Source of the DNA: Pempheris klunzingeri
Lineage: Eukaryota > Chordata > Actinopteri > Acropomatiformes > Pempheridae
DNA length: 64,000 nt
Direction of reading: 5' to 3'
NCBI RefSeq assembly: GCF_042242105.1
Contig: NC_092027.1
Location: 8,893,221 to 8,957,220 of the forward strand
Shown here: positions 12,201-28,348 of the stretch, piece after piece
Position numbering within the stretch: position 1 is the first letter of the stretch
How the letters are laid out: every line of letters starts with the position of its first letter
The notes under the pieces: generated by a model
The model's database searches: none
What the model saw: only the letters and a program-made list of their open reading frames with translations
What the model was told of the DNA's origin: nothing
Position numbers and translations under genes: made by a program

Positions 12201-15200
12201 CATAGCGGAGAAGCATATTTATTGAAGAAGCCAACATTTTCATTTAAATATTATACATTAACAATAACAATAGTTGAAGAGCTGTAACTGATTAATTATC
12301 TAATAATAAAACTTTGGAAAAACTCTGCAGTATAGCGGAAGTATGCCAATTGAAGTAATTTAACAGTATAATGTACAGCTCAATTGAAAAACACATTTGT
12401 GTAAGGACAACTTAAGTAAGATGTAATGACTACAGTAGTAACCAAGGTTACACATCTCTATGGACAAATATATACACACAGCATCCTCATATACAAGTGC
12501 AGCCAAGCAGACAAAAGTCCAGTCATTCCTCCTGCTCCTCTTCTCCTCCCTCTTGCATCTGTCTCTCCTCTCTTTCTCGCTTCTCCTCCTCCTCCCCTCC
12601 CTCTCCGCAGAGCAGGGCCAATTAGAGAACATCCCATGTTCCTTCTTGGCTCAACCAAGATACTCTCCAGGGTCGCTAATTAAAGACAAACCTTCCCCCT
12701 TTCTGTCTCTTTCTTTCTCTCTGTCACCTCTCTCCATCTGCCTCCCATCCTCTTGCCGTCTCTCCCACCCTCCCTTCCTCCCAGCAACCTCTTTCCATCA
12801 CTTCACTCGTGTTTCCTTCTTTTCACAACTCTTGCCTGGCCCTTCATCCCTCACCCTCTTTGCCTATTTGTCACGGTAGAGGTTTGATATTCACATTGGG
12901 ACAGTCTTCAGAGTCAATCTGTACAAAGTGCCGGACTTGTTATTCTCTTTTGCTAGTGTTAACCATGCGCCCTGTGACCTCAGCCATGTACACTTTAGGA
13001 GAATGTCCAGATCTGACAGTGCTGTTCCTTTTTAACAATGTTCCTCTGCAACTACTGTTGCCCACTGTCCACAGCTGAGCCCACTGACACTGACAACCAG
13101 CCCAGTTAATGGGCCAGTCATAGTTACCCGCTGCACTGCTTTCTCTCTCAGTCTCCCTTTTTCTTTCCTCCCTCATCACTTCCTGTCAGGGCACAACATG
13201 AGGAAAATACATGAAGCTTCATAGAAACATTCACCTGGCTTAGCAACATGGTCGGTTCTCCATACGTGTACGTTCCATCTAAGAAACTCAGTTAGCCAAA
13301 CATATGATCCAGCTGTAGCGTTTACTCCTATTAAGCATGGTTACTTGTTTTGTTTTTTGGATGCTATGCAAATCTCCAATAACCAAGGAGCAATCCTTCT
13401 TGTCTTTTGTCTCATTCTTATGCAATCACACCTTTGAAGAAAACTTCAGACACCACAAATGTTTTGTTATTGCATCTTTTTTTATACCCTCTATCACTGG
13501 AAAAAAATACCCTGTTGAAAACTATTTCTACGATTAAGGCTCTCCTGATGGACTTCATAATAGGAAAGAATATCTCACAGGCAAATGTTTCATTTCTAAG
13601 GCAAAATAGAGGCAACAAGAGATTCCTGGCAACTGAAAAAGGAACAGCTGTAGATGCTCATTCTGATTCATGTGTTGCAAACTAGCTTCTTTCTTTTTGG
13701 ACTGATGGAGGTAATTAGTCGTGATTTTTAGAGATGGACTGTCTCCAGAAAACAAGAGAATTTTTAATCCGCTGAGGAGGTGTTGTGATCCATCTTCTGG
13801 TCAGTCACTCTTTGTTTACTCACGGTTTTCTTTAAACAAAATTAATGTTTACCAGTGGTTCCCAACCTGTGTAACATATATCTGCTACAAGGCCACTGGC
13901 ATGGCTAGAAATGTTGGGAGTTGTTGTATAGGATACAAGAAATGTAATTATTTTAAAAACAATTACATCATTAGTAGTATTTTTGGAGGTATGATTTTAT
14001 ATAGTATTTCTTCTCATGGTCACTGACTGCAATTTTGTTTGCAGTTACACTTTTATTTCCCAGTGCATCGTTGGTTGTAAAACTGTGCCGCCAGTGACGT
14101 TACAGTAAATATACACATCCCAGAGGTCTGAGAGTGCAGGACGAGAGGGAGAGAGAGATTGTTCTGGGTCTCACTTTGTCAACAATTGATTGATAAGAGG
14201 TTTTGTTTTCATGACGCCACCCAGATCACCCAACTCCCTTTCCCTCATTCAATCCCCAGTCCCTGAAGCAAAACTAATCCTAACTAAACTCCCAGGATTC
14301 CTCCCATCTCCCATCCCACTCCTCTTTCTCTTACTCCCCCATGCTCTGTCATTCCTGAAGTGGCACTAATCCTCCCCCCTTCTCTCTTTTTCTTCTCCTC
14401 TTTGCTCCCCTTCGTGTTTTTATGATCTGTCGTTACCGGAGCAAAACTAATCCCTCCCCCCCCCCCTTTTCCTCCCGTGGTGGCTGGAGTTCTTGTTGCC
14501 TCTTATCCTCAGTCCCTCCTTCCCACTCTGGCTCCCACTTCTCCCTCTGACACCCTACTGTTATTCACCTCAGACCATAACTGTATTTACCTCTCTCCCT
14601 GCTCCCTCTCCACCACAGCATATCTCTCCTACTCTCTACAGGCAAACGTATATTGACAGCCAACCCAAAAGGCTCAGGTGAAAGCTGCCGCCAAGTATGC
14701 GATGCTCCCCCCCAAAACAGCTTACACAAATAGACTTCATCTGACACTTTGTATCCAAGAGCTGGACTAGAAGGAAGAAGATGTACCATGTAATAGTGTT
14801 CTTCCACCTTTCAAATAAGAGACAGTGACAGTGCAGCAGGAATAAAAGCAGAGGCAAAGATTCTTTTCTCAGACATACCTGCAGCCTAGTTGGATTCAGA
14901 CATACACTGACGTCTCATTCATATACTGAGATACAGTCATGAGTCCTGACAATATGAACACACACTCAGGCAGCCACACACACACACACGCTCATGTGTT
15001 TGTACTGAAAGACCCCCGTGCAATTTTAGCTGTATCTCAGAGTCCGTGGAGGGAGAGTGGACGTAGAGAGAGCACGAAGCTGTCAGCTCATTCTTCACGG
15101 CTCCGCCAACAATTGCATATATCTGCTGTAGCCGCATAATTACAGAGTTATCAGAGCCTTTCTCAGGTCCTCAGCTACGGACAGCATATGAAAAGACCCC

Positions 15201-18200
15201 AATTAAGCAATTATCTTTAAAGGTAGCCTAATTCAGTCATTTGAGCTCCAAAGAAGCATTGAGAAGGAGACCACGGTGGCTGACAGCTAATTCAGAAAGT
15301 GGGGCTAAAAGCATTAGGGTTTTGGTAAAAATGGAGAGGGCTTGTCATCATGTAACGCTCTCTGGTTATTAGAGTAAAATTGCAATAGCGGCACTGAAAA
15401 GTCAGACTCTTGTCAAAAAAGATTAAAGTTTTATATGCATGCTGTGGACATTCATACCGCATTGTCATACATGTCCATTCTTCCCAATGGTTTTCATAAC
15501 ACTTCAGCTCTTATTCACAGAGTTCAATTCACTTTACCTCCAAGATACGCAACTAATTGTACAAAATTGGACAATTGAATATGGACATCTTCTGCTCTCC
15601 TATGGCTAATAACTCAATAAAGAGCCTTTGCAGCACACCACACTTTAGCTCTGCTATTTAACCAGTGGCTAAATGCTGCTGTCATTTTTTACCACTAGTT
15701 TCTCACACTTTCGGTCATTTCACTCTCTGTCTGTATCACTCTCGCTGATGTGAGAAGTCGTCCTCCTGAACGCTGTCCTCTCTCTGTAATGATCCTCACA
15801 AATCACCACACTACTTATACGATTCCACATCTTATGAGCCCAAAGGAGAAATTGTTGCAAATTTGGGATTTTTTTTTTACACCTATTTGCCATTTTCACT
15901 TTGCCTGATGGCAGATGCGATCGTTCGTACCTTCAGATTGATATTTCACTTTTTCACTCTGCATATTCTGGTATTTCAACTCTTTCTTGAGCCCAGTTGT
16001 CCATAACTACTGTGTGTGAGCTTCCATGCTTTGTTATGTCCAGAGTTCTCTGTGTGTCTCTACGGTTGTATCAATCTCAATTGTCTGCATTATACTGTTT
16101 GTCAATGTGTCTACACTACTGGGGCAAAGTGATGTGATAGACGACTTGACTACTTCCTCGCCTCTAGAGCTTACAATATATGGGGAAGGAACTGAAAATT
16201 GCAGCTCTGCTTTTTTATAAATTCCTCGTATTGTGCTGCAGTAAATTTTAACTGTATGTTAAAGTGAAACTGACGATGTGTATTTTGGTGCTGGATGTAG
16301 AGCTAGGGTTGTGCTGAATGTCTTTTCATTTCGGCAACAGTGCTCTTGCTCATTCTGACAATAATCAACACAATGATAGCCAGACATATTGCGATGCATT
16401 ATTCATTTTTGTCTGTGTCTGATTACCCACTACCATTTGACAACCATCACACTCAAATGTGTTTGGATTACAAGCAGTGAGGAGTGAAAAGGGGAAAATG
16501 GCTCATATATTGTCTATCTATCATGCAAAGAGGGTCTTTTGCAGCAGCAAGGGAGCAGAAGTAAAGATTCACAGACTCACTGGGAGTATAGTTCATAAAC
16601 ACAAAGCTCTAGTTTGACACAATGTCCATCCTGAGGGAGGATAAGTGGCCTCTCGAGTGGTCAATAAGTCAGACAGTGCCCCATAATCCACAAAGATAAA
16701 TCCATGCTGCCAAGGCAATTCATAATGTTGGAGTTGTGTGGGGTCATTTAACCATTTCCATTGATTACTGTCATTTTGGAAGTGTGCTGCCGTCAAGCGG
16801 CCTGAATGGAGAGGCTACTTAAGACTCGACATGCTGATCAATAGTGCAGTCTCCAGGTCCAGACGGCATCTCACACATCAAGGCCATGTGGAAGTCCACG
16901 CCAGCTCTCCTCCGGCTGGATCAATACGGCATGCATACGCACAATCACACGCACTCCATTTGCTCCCAACATCCCATCAACAGGTGCAGTTTAATGTGCC
17001 TCATTTATACGAGCAAGTCAGTGAAGCCGCCCAGATTGAGTCGCCTTGTTCTACATAAAGAGAGCAGTCAGACGCTTCGACCGCCACTCGCCAGTGCAAG
17101 AAATATACTAATGTTTAAAAGACCCCTAAAGGATCTGCCAAGGTTGAAAATCAAGATAAAGCGTTCGGTCGATCCTAAAATTGATTTATAACCCACCTCT
17201 CACAAAGACCTCTTGAAAATACATGAGCCAGTGCCACAGTGTTTAAGGCTGATTTCATTTTGAGCTTTATTCCCTTTGAATATAGTCTCAGGATGTAATC
17301 CAAAAATGTGGTTGGATAATATTTCTGTCAGCCTAAAAGCTACCTCCTGGGGAATGATAGAGAGGAAACTAAAAGACCCTGAAAGGCTGTGTATTGTGTT
17401 TACAGTGCAGCATTATAAGGACAGGCAGCTTGACCCCTGCTGCTCATATCGACAGACATTAGTGATTTTTCTGCTTTAGGACTCATTGTGCCACTAGCAA
17501 TTCCAACAGGCCGCTTTATGGAAGAACTCTTACTGCCAATCTCAATATCCTTTTCAATAGGGCCGACTCGTAGAACAACTCTTACACAAACACGCCATAA
17601 CGCCCGATGAGCAGAGTCTGCGAGGTTAGATCAATACAGCCAGAAACGTGCCCGTGACCAAACATCTTAAAATCGGTATCACAAGAGGCGCAAGAGCCCT
17701 CAGACCAGATCAATGTCTGACCGGCTGACTCCATTAGAGGACCTTTTTTTATCAACAGGAGCGATTGGTGGAGGTGGTTGAGTCAGAGCTGAGTCAGGCG
17801 GTAACATCTTGCAGTAGGTTTCACTTGCACTTAAGTGGATGAACTCATTTGAGCTCTTGGTGGAGCTCCGGCTTGTTTACTGGCTGTGCTCTGACCAGTG
17901 ATCAGAGGAAACAGAGGCAAGACGCGGATGGTGAGGAAGTGGTAAAATACTGTACACATTAAAGCAGATTTCAACCCTTAATTGGTCACCCCTGAGCAAG
18001 TTTTAGAGTCCGGCAGAATTTCTGACAGATCAGTTGTCGTTTGACGTGCCATTTGAGGGAGGTCATGATTCTGGATTAATTGCCTGAACGATCAACAGTC
18101 TGGCTCTCATACAATCGGATATATTTTCTGTCAGAAATCTTGGAAGTCTTGCAATTTTAGCAGCTCCACGGTCCAATTTCCCACATGGCTGCTGTAAAAA

Positions 18201-21200
18201 GATCTATTAGAAACAGCAGTGGGCTTGTTTTAATTTAATTGGAATAATATTTTACATGTTGTGGTTAATTGCACTTCTGACAGACTTTGCGTAGAGATAT
18301 AAAACTGGACTTTGTTGCAGACCATACTGTCAGCATCTTCAGCGATTAAAACAGCACAAAAGATGAATAAAAACACATAGCGTCTGCCCAGCTTAACACA
18401 CTAGAAAGTTTAAATCCCCAATTTGCCCACATGGTCTAATTAAGATACTTTTATATCATACGGACAAACACAGATTATTATCACCTGACTCTGCAATTTA
18501 GCCTCTTTCAGCTTGTTGTTTTGGTTTTCATACTCAACTTGCTCATCAACCTTGTTTTCAACCGCAGCATCATTTTCAGTTAACTACGCTCTGATACACT
18601 GACCCTACGTGATATAGTGCTTTTACAGCTTATTGCTTAGATTTCCCGTGGGCCCAATAAAGCAATATCTTAATCAAGGAAAACCTGAAAATGTGTACAA
18701 AATGTCACTGAGTTTGCTTAGAGGTGCAAAGTAGTCATCACTCAATTTTTACATCATTGCCACGGTTCAGCTACAGTTACGTGGTGTTAACACGGCTCCT
18801 TGGAAGTTTAATTTATGTCCTCAATCAGTCTTGCAGGACTAATTCTCTGTAAAATTAGAACGGTTAAACACCAGACTGAATGTATAATTATTTCAAATAT
18901 TATCCAAGAAAAATGTTGTGAGAAAAATGAGTGTGTTAAATGCCATTTTAGCCAACGAATAGGACTGAAATGTGTGGAATATATACTTGGATCAGGCTCT
19001 GAGGATTACAAACTGATTATGAAGTTTTGTCTGGTTTGTTTTTTTAAACATCATAATCTGTTGACACATACTGCATTATAAGTAATATTAAATATCCTAA
19101 TACAACATTGTAGTGTACCAAACTTAAGCAGTATTTAAAGCCTCCTTGAAAAAGTCAAAGCAATTTCTGAGAAGGTTTTGTGAAACTTCACAGGGCAGCC
19201 TACAGGCTCTCACAGTGAGTGGCATTCAGCTTGTTTTAACTTTCATTTTGTGGGAATAAATGTCATTTAAGAGACTCAAAGCTGGCTTTTTTTTTTTTTA
19301 TTAAATTGTATTACAAGTTATTTTCCATTTCTTTTTGTCGTCCATACTGTGCTCAGCAGCGTGTTTTTCGCCTCTGGACAGACCCCACCAGGAGCATTAA
19401 TTTAATGTGTGACACTCATTTTTGCCAGAATTGCCCTTCTGCCCCAAAGGTGTCATGCCGTGTGTCTTAGTGTGTGGCAGATCATTTGGTTTTTTCATTT
19501 TCCCCAACACAGTCTGATGTAAATCAGTAAATCACATTAACTAAATTATACATTTTGTTAAATGTATTATTCAAAGATTAATTTATCACAGTTTGTTGTT
19601 TCACAGAATATTAACCTTAGAATGAATCGCCAGTTTTTTGTATACTTTGATAGATTAGTCTTGTGAATTATTTCTGTGCTGTTCTAAAATTCAATTTTAG
19701 AAATATGATTTTCTGGACAGTCTAATGGAGCAATTTTGGGCACTTTGTTCCATCAGCCGTCTTTCAAACAGCAGCTCTCTCTCTCCTCGCACACTCTCCA
19801 TCAAACTTCGCTTCCTTTTAGGAGGCGTCCCGCTGTGCCGACGACACCCAGACATAAATACCCCCCTCTCGCCAGAGCACTTTCCCTCTCCCTGTCTGAC
19901 CTTCTTTCTCTCCCACTGTCTCTCTCCCCGACTCTCCCTTTTTTGTGTTTCTTCTCCATTCACATCTCTTTCCCACCTGCTCCTGTAAAGACTTATGCTT
20001 ACCTTTTGACCCGTTTCGCTCTGTCTCTTTGTGTCTCACCTCCCTCTTTCTGTGTAAAACTTCTCTCTTCTGGTCCTTAACTGAGTGACTCTTCACACCC
20101 CGTTATCCTCGATCACACTTTCCTCTCGCCGCTTTTCATTTTACTTTAAATTATTCATACACCTTGCTAAACTTAATAGCACTTCAGAGCTGGAAGTTTT
20201 CGTTATTGAATGGAGGTGCAATGTGATTTTCCAGTAACAAACTAGAACAGGGACACAGAACCAAACCATGATTCTTAGTCACGATGTACAAACGTTCATG
20301 ATGTAAGTTCTGGGGTCCAAACCCAGTTTTTACAGCTCACAGCCACAAAAACGTAAAGCGAAATGTCTTTCAAGCTGCATTATCTGTTTACTTAAAGGAT
20401 TTACAAAACTAAATAGACAAAAAGATTGTGATATAAGATTGTATGTGTATAAAGTGAATATACTTATTACTCTCTCACTTTTGATCAGTGAAGAGAAACT
20501 GAACAACAGGCTGAAACAAGTGTTTCTCGGCCGTCTGGTTGAACCTTCCTGGCCCGTTTCACCGCTGACCACGCCCAACAATGATGTCACAGAGTCCTGG
20601 AGTACACCTATACATCACTGCAGCAAGATGAGACGTTAAACCAGCGGAGGTCAGTAAAGATACGATTTTCAGGGGGCGATAAGTTACATTCACCCTGCTT
20701 GGGTCAGTGTAGCGCCCACACAATGATAATAATAATAATGATGATAATAACCAAACAGCAATGGCTTGATTTAGTCTGTTTCGCGCTATTCTTTTATCGC
20801 TGTTGGGTTAATTAACTAACTAAAATATTGTTCTTTTAACTGTGTTTTACTTTCTTTCACAGATTTATGGTATTTAAACTTCACAGACTCACATTATTAA
20901 CAGTTAATAACAGATAAATGTGTAAGTTTAAAACGCAGCTAAAATACATTATAACAGTTTGCTGCTGTATCAAATTAATATTTGGGTAAATAAGCGTAAC
21001 AGTAACATAAAACATAAAACATAACATTAACACTGGGCCAAAACAACCCCTTGCCTGGGGTGGTTTTCTTCCCTGGGGTACTGGGTTTAGTCAACTCATT
21101 ACTGTGTTGGAGCCATATTGATCCAAATTGGGCAAATGATCAGTTCGGATCACAGATTAAGTTGAATTAATCTGATCCATGAACAACGACCAGAGAAGGA

Positions 21201-24200
21201 TGCTCTGATGCTGTAGGGACTGCTGAAGGATTCAGGATTGCAAAATGTATTCAGACTGCAGAACAACATGTAAAGAACAACACAGACAGATTTTGACAGG
21301 CAAGAAAAATGAGACGTCATTAAGCAAAGCTGTTTTAAATTCACAAAGCTTCAAGAGCAAGATGTCCTTCTGAGTGCGTGTCTTTGGTTTGTAAAAACTT
21401 TACGTTATCTTTAAGCTGCATCTCTCTTTTGCAAAAAAGAACGTAATAGGAAGCATGCATAAAATAGAAATGTTTCATGATCGGGGTTTTAACACCGGAT
21501 TTAAGCAACGTCTGACAGGCTTGGACTGCAGGATTCTAACCCTCTCAAATCTGAATGATATTTAGAGGCAAAAGTCTACAGTATTTCATGAGAGAAAGGA
21601 TTTGAGGGAGAAAAATACAATTTCATTTTGTGGTGTGTGTTTTTTTTTTTTTTTATATATTTTCTTGATCATCTTGCGAACCCACAGGGAGCCCCAGAAA
21701 CCACTGATCTAAATAATTTTATTAAAAAGTTCAACTTCACACTTTTGTTAGTTTCCCCAGCAGTTTTAATGGTTGATAAGAAGTAAATCAGTACAAATGG
21801 GAGGGAATACATTTTTTAGTTCTACAGAGGGCCATAATAGAGAGAGCCACATATTTAAATCAGTTAAATTATCTAAATCAAGCTTTTACTGCTTTTTTTG
21901 GTCTGATCTGATAAACGATGCCTGGACTAGTTGATGCCTATTTGTTTAGGGTGAAGCATCCTCTGAGCAGCACTAAACATTTTCTTTGAAAATGCACAGT
22001 TATGTCAAGTGATAATATTGTATGAGTGATGCTGACCGGTAGATTTTCAATAAAAGGTCATCGGCCTGACGAACTGGTTCATTATTCTGCTGCACCTAGC
22101 TATTCTGTAAATACAGACTTAGCTTATCATTTACCTTTAAGGCTCCAACAGGAAGCAATTTTCAGCATGATTCATAGATACCACTGGCAGGGGCTCAAGC
22201 TTTTTTTTGCACCTTAAGGCGCCAAACATCTTACTCTGCCCACCACACATCTCTGGATCTCAGCAGGAGGCTCAGATTGCTGACCGTCACAGCCTAGTGA
22301 TTACCTCGGCAACATTTTTCAGAAATTGTCAGAAATCTCCCTGTGATTCACAAAATATTTTCCTTCCTCCATTACCCATGACTTCCAAAGTTGTGTAGTT
22401 ACTACCCACGGCGTGACTGTGGCCACGAGCTCGGTTTGCACCCATTGTTGGTGCATCTGGGACACACAGACCAACGGATTTGCTTTTGTAGATCACAACA
22501 ACACATTACAAAAAGGGTATTACAAATGTAATGTCCATAAATAGAGAAAGTAGATTCAGTCTAACCGTAGCCCTGAGTCATAAACATTCTGTTTACATTG
22601 TACGTTCAATGCAGCATATATGCAAAAAGCCAACTGAATTGATGTAGATTGGCTCCTTCTTTGTCGTGGTTGTGTTGTACTGCCCTCCACAGTCCAAAGC
22701 GTATAAAAAGTGGCGTGTCACCACGGAAGTCGAGACATTTTTATGTGCTCCGTCTTTGATGTCAGACTGGATTTGAAGGGGAAACTTAATTTTTGCATTA
22801 AACTGTTGTGTGAACGGATTATATTTGGCCTCACTTTGATTATTGGTGTCTAGAAGCAGCCAAAGGCAACTGGACATATTGGAAAACATGAAACTTTTGA
22901 TTTCTCTTTAATAAGACATTAACCTTTCAGCAACCACCACCCTTTTGGGTTTGGCCTGCCTAAATTGAAATAAATTGACTATTTTTGCCCTTGTGTAACA
23001 AAGATTTCAGAGACTTATCACATTAAAGGGCCGCAAGTCTGTTTTCACAATAAGGAGACACTATATTAATACTTTTCTGTACCCAAATTAGTTTACAGCT
23101 GGTCATTAGTTTTGAAAATGACCACAACAACAAATAGTAAAGAATCTAATCTGCTGATATATTTAATACATGGTGCATTAAAGTTGAGAATGATGTAATA
23201 CAAAAAGGTTAACAGTGTGCAGCATCTAACATGGTCAAACCACACCATGTTATACCTACACACAACAACACAAAAAGGGCATCAGTTTGCTCCAAACTGT
23301 AAAACTGTTGCAAATTGCAACACTGATATCCCGACCCTGATGAAATTAATTCGGTACAGCATCACCTTTTACGCTCTTAACAGCCTCCTCCAGCTTGAAG
23401 CGCGTTGAAAGTATTACCCCGCTTATTGTCCCACTTGCAGCACCCCAGCATCTGCGTGTTCTCACATTTCTGGAGGTGCTACTGCTTAAACAGCTGTGAG
23501 AGCTGAATTAATTTGATGTCAGCTAAATGCCTATAATGTTTACAGTAACTACACCTGAAACTATTTAGTCAACTGGAAGAAAATTACAAAGCAACAATCC
23601 TGTTTTTAACGTATTAAAATTCACTTCACTGAAAATCTTTGGGTTTTGGTCTGCTGGTCACTCATGATTTATAGGTCAAATGATTAAGTGAGAAAAGAAT
23701 CAGATGAATGAATGTATTCTTTTATCTATGGAGGCATGTTTATATTGTAAATGGTGTCATTTGTTTCACCGTTAGCTGTTTCATAATTTCAATGTGCATG
23801 TGTCTAAGGTCTTTGCTTCTTACTAAGCTGTTGCAGCTTAAGTCAGTTCACAGATAAGTTGCAGGGCTAAAAGTAATTACACGGGGTCTTGACAACTTTT
23901 TATAATAGTCATCTTAGGGAAGAAAATTCCTGGAGACGAATTCTGTTCAAAACTGATCCAACAAATCTTATCTTCGAAATTGTCCAACCTCACTGTGCTT
24001 TTGTTATCGTCTGTTCGCTAATGCCTCGCTACAGCGATAATCCACTGATCGTTTACACCGAGTATAACTTTTAAATGTGCAGCAGATGCTGTGCCTGCCT
24101 CTCCCTTTATGCACGTACACCATCATTCATAACGACTTCCCCATTCTGTGAAACATTTTGTACATTAAGCTCAGACACATTTACTAGTACGAGACCCATA

Positions 24201-25717
24201 TTACACAGGAAATGGGAGACACTGGAACTGTTAGATTGGCAACAGATAAGAAAAACAAGAGTCCGGTCACAGTGCCAGACAACAGATGCAGCATCACTGT
24301 GCCGCTGGAAGAACACCAACCGTGTACCATAATATCACACATTCATGAGAAGTGCAGCCTGGCATACATCCCGACACATTTTGTCAGATCACAGCTTTGT
24401 CCCACCAGGGATCGTCACATTATATGACGACAGGTAAGGTGATGTGCCTCCACACCTGATTATCTTACACATGGCAATTTTACAGCACTGATTTGGCTCA
24501 CACCTCCAGTAACATGTGTATTGAGTTTTACTGAAACTGAATAATTGGCTGTTATTTGAGGTCATATGGGAAACTAAGTACGCAGATAACACTTCAGCTT
24601 TTCAGTGGTCTCATTTTCTATGAATGGCAGCTTTAATGAATGGTAACAATTGGGTCTGGTCTTACTAAGAAATGATACGTACGGAAGCATCAATGACTGA
24701 AGGTTACACCTAATTCTATTTGATGAGGACTGCATTGTTAAAAGACATTTTGAAGTATTGTTGCAACAGACCTGACTGAATTTCCTGTGCCCACGTAAGA
24801 GTAGCAAGTTCAATTATGATGCATGTGCAGCGACCAAAGGCCTCAAAGCACGTGCTATGTGACGCCCTTTAATCTGCACAGCAGGGGCAGGTCAATTAAT
24901 TTGATTATCCAACACTTTGTCCAGCATGGGCGCATCACGCAGTGCAGTCTATGAATCAGACTTTTGTTTTGTTAATGTGACCTGCTTGCTTTTGAAAATA
25001 GGCCGTTATAAAGGACACGTGGCAGTAAAGGGTGATTACAAAGTGAAAGTCACATTTTTTCCTGCTGTTTTCTGTCAAGTTTGACTGAGACAGGAAACTG
25101 TAGGTAGCCAAAAGAATTTCATGCTGCCATCTTGTAGATTTGAATCAACCACTACATGATGGGATAAAAACGTATTTTCTGTTGTAATTTTTTCCAGCAG
25201 CGGCTGCTCAGATGCATGTCAAAATTGGCAAAAGCGGAGAAGTAAATTTTTCCGTTTTGATGAAGCTGCATAATGGTGCAATGCAAAATCGGGCATTATC
25301 AATTCCACAGTCCATCTGTAGTAATCCAATATTCTGGTGCAATTTTCAAGGTAACTAAACAAGGTCAAATCTCACTCTCACACACACACACACTAAAGGG
25401 AACACTGATTTCAGTTTTGTCAAAGACTTACATGAATCATAACTTTGCATAGTTTATTTGGAATGGTAGAGCAGTTCTATAGCCACATTTAATTGTAAAA
25501 ACTGATTGTTTTGCTCAGTTTAAGACAATACTTACAAAATGCACATATTCATAGAACTATTCAAGGCAAGATTTGAGCCTCAATGACAGCAGAGCAGCTC
25601 AGTATGTGGTGGGAAAGGTGCAAGTATTCAGAGAGAGTTTGTCAATGAAAACAAGAGCCTTAATGTAATATTCTAAGACCAAAACCTGGAATAAATGCTA
25701 TTGGATTTCCAAGACCT

Positions 25718-26616
25718 CAGTGATTTATTCTATTAGAGGATTTTAGGGTAGTATCTGCCATTAAAGCTGCCAACTACATGCATTTTCAAGCATCAAGTGG
25801 CTCTGTAGAGTACGCAGTAGTTGTAAACCTTGAATACTTAAAGTCCACACTAATAGATTTAAAAAGGTTACATTTATTTCAGAAAGGGCAACACATTCAT
25901 AAATACTGAGCAGCTCACTGGTACAATAAGATCCATCAAAAAGATTTGAGGTCAAGTACGCCAAAGCTAATAAAATACGCTCCTATGGAAATGGGAAAAA
26001 AAGTGGTTCCAAGGTGACGCTTTAATGCAGCTTTCCATGCACATGACAAATTGTTAAATGTCGTTTTACAGTGTCATTTAAACCAAGCAGCAACATGTGA
26101 TTTAAAACTGCAATTTGATGTTTCAGAGTCAAACTAAATTTAGGATACAGATATTCTATCTGGCCTGTGTTCTGATCCGAGCTTTACCCAGAATACACAC
26201 CGTTAGAATTAAATCAAATGTTTGAACAAGTTTCACTTCCCGTATCTTCTAACAGTTGTTGTAAGAGGCTGGAAGATCCAAGCAGGTTCAGCAAGTTGGA
26301 CAGATGGGTTAAGTCAAAAAGACGGTGTGAGCTGATTTGAAGGTTTCTGGCAGGCAGCGCGTCGCTGTTAACACATGAAGAAATCTTTTCCCCAAGAGAC
26401 GGGAGATGATTTTTTTTTTTTTACCTTCAACAGTCAATTCCACAACCACTGTTCATAAGTGTGATAGTCCTTCTCCAGGTCCAACGTGATCAACCTAAAT
26501 CAGTCACCTACCACACAAGAGCTTGGTAATCTGACAGCCTCATCCTATATTGATGAGCACGTCTGTGGCACATTCAGTAGGACTGATCTTCCAAAAGGAC
26601 CCAGAGAGTCTCTCCC
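25718..26616 (-). other. cks1b: cks1b 3' UTR (extent uncertain)
   Basis: No further coding sequence follows the cks1b stop. On the minus strand AATAAA-type signals occur near 25876-25871 and 25724-25719, so the 3' UTR may run about 750-900 nt. The end is a guess from these hexamers. No other gene is seen in this stretch. Confidence 0.3.
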
Positions 26617-27948
<1,332 letters not shown>

Positions 27949-27956
27949 AACGGAAA

Positions 27957-28320
27957 CCTGGGGGAAAGGGTTTGTTAACGTTAGTTAACACTTGGAATCA
28001 GAAATAAAGCAAATGTAGGGACATAGTGTTAAAAAGGTTTCAGCGGCCAACGCGGCAGCAACTTTTAGTTAGCATAGTGTGGCTAACACTTAAGCTAACG
28101 TCGCTCAAGTTAGCTTTGAAGCAGCGTTGCCTCTGACAACTTACGTTTATGTAACGTTAAACGCCAAACTACGTGTTTCTGTTATTGTGCGACGCAATCA
28201 GTGAGGTTTCAAAGTTACCTTCTATGATTGCCAAATAATCCTGATGATGGGAAAAGGTAAATTATTTCAGTTTTCCACGTCCGACCGTAGCGAGATGTTC
28301 GCCCCTCTTTGTTTCCCTCT
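27957..28320 (-). other. cks1b: Probable cks1b 5' UTR exon and 5' UTR intron
   Basis: Nine bases upstream of the cks1b ATG the minus strand shows a strong acceptor, a C/T-rich run ending in CAG at 27960-27958. Upstream, at 28219/28218, the minus strand reads AGAAG followed by GTAACT, a plausible donor. This would make a leader exon of about 28320-28219 and a 261-nt intron. The position just downstream of the promoter motifs fits. This is inference from splice consensus only; no transcript was consulted. Confidence 0.45.
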
Positions 28321-28348
28321 CGAATGTTTGCGAGCCCGCTTTACACCG

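Larger units (their letters stand above)
9151..25700. other. Gene-free stretch, possible non-coding regulatory sequence
   Basis: No exon is recognised. CT-rich blocks lie at about 10690-11180, 12530-12860, 14230-14640 and 19760-20080, and one dispersed-repeat copy at about 11827-12200. Several blocks have high complexity and AT-rich homeodomain-type words and no sign of repeats, for example 9680-10660, 17480-18660 and 24830-25380. These are candidates for conserved non-coding elements. This is impression only; conservation cannot be tested from one sequence. Confidence 0.5.

Noticed and set aside
12360-12879. Cluster of overlapping 60-140 aa frames on both strands
   Set aside because: They arise from CT-rich simple sequence with few stops; no protein similarity is seen.
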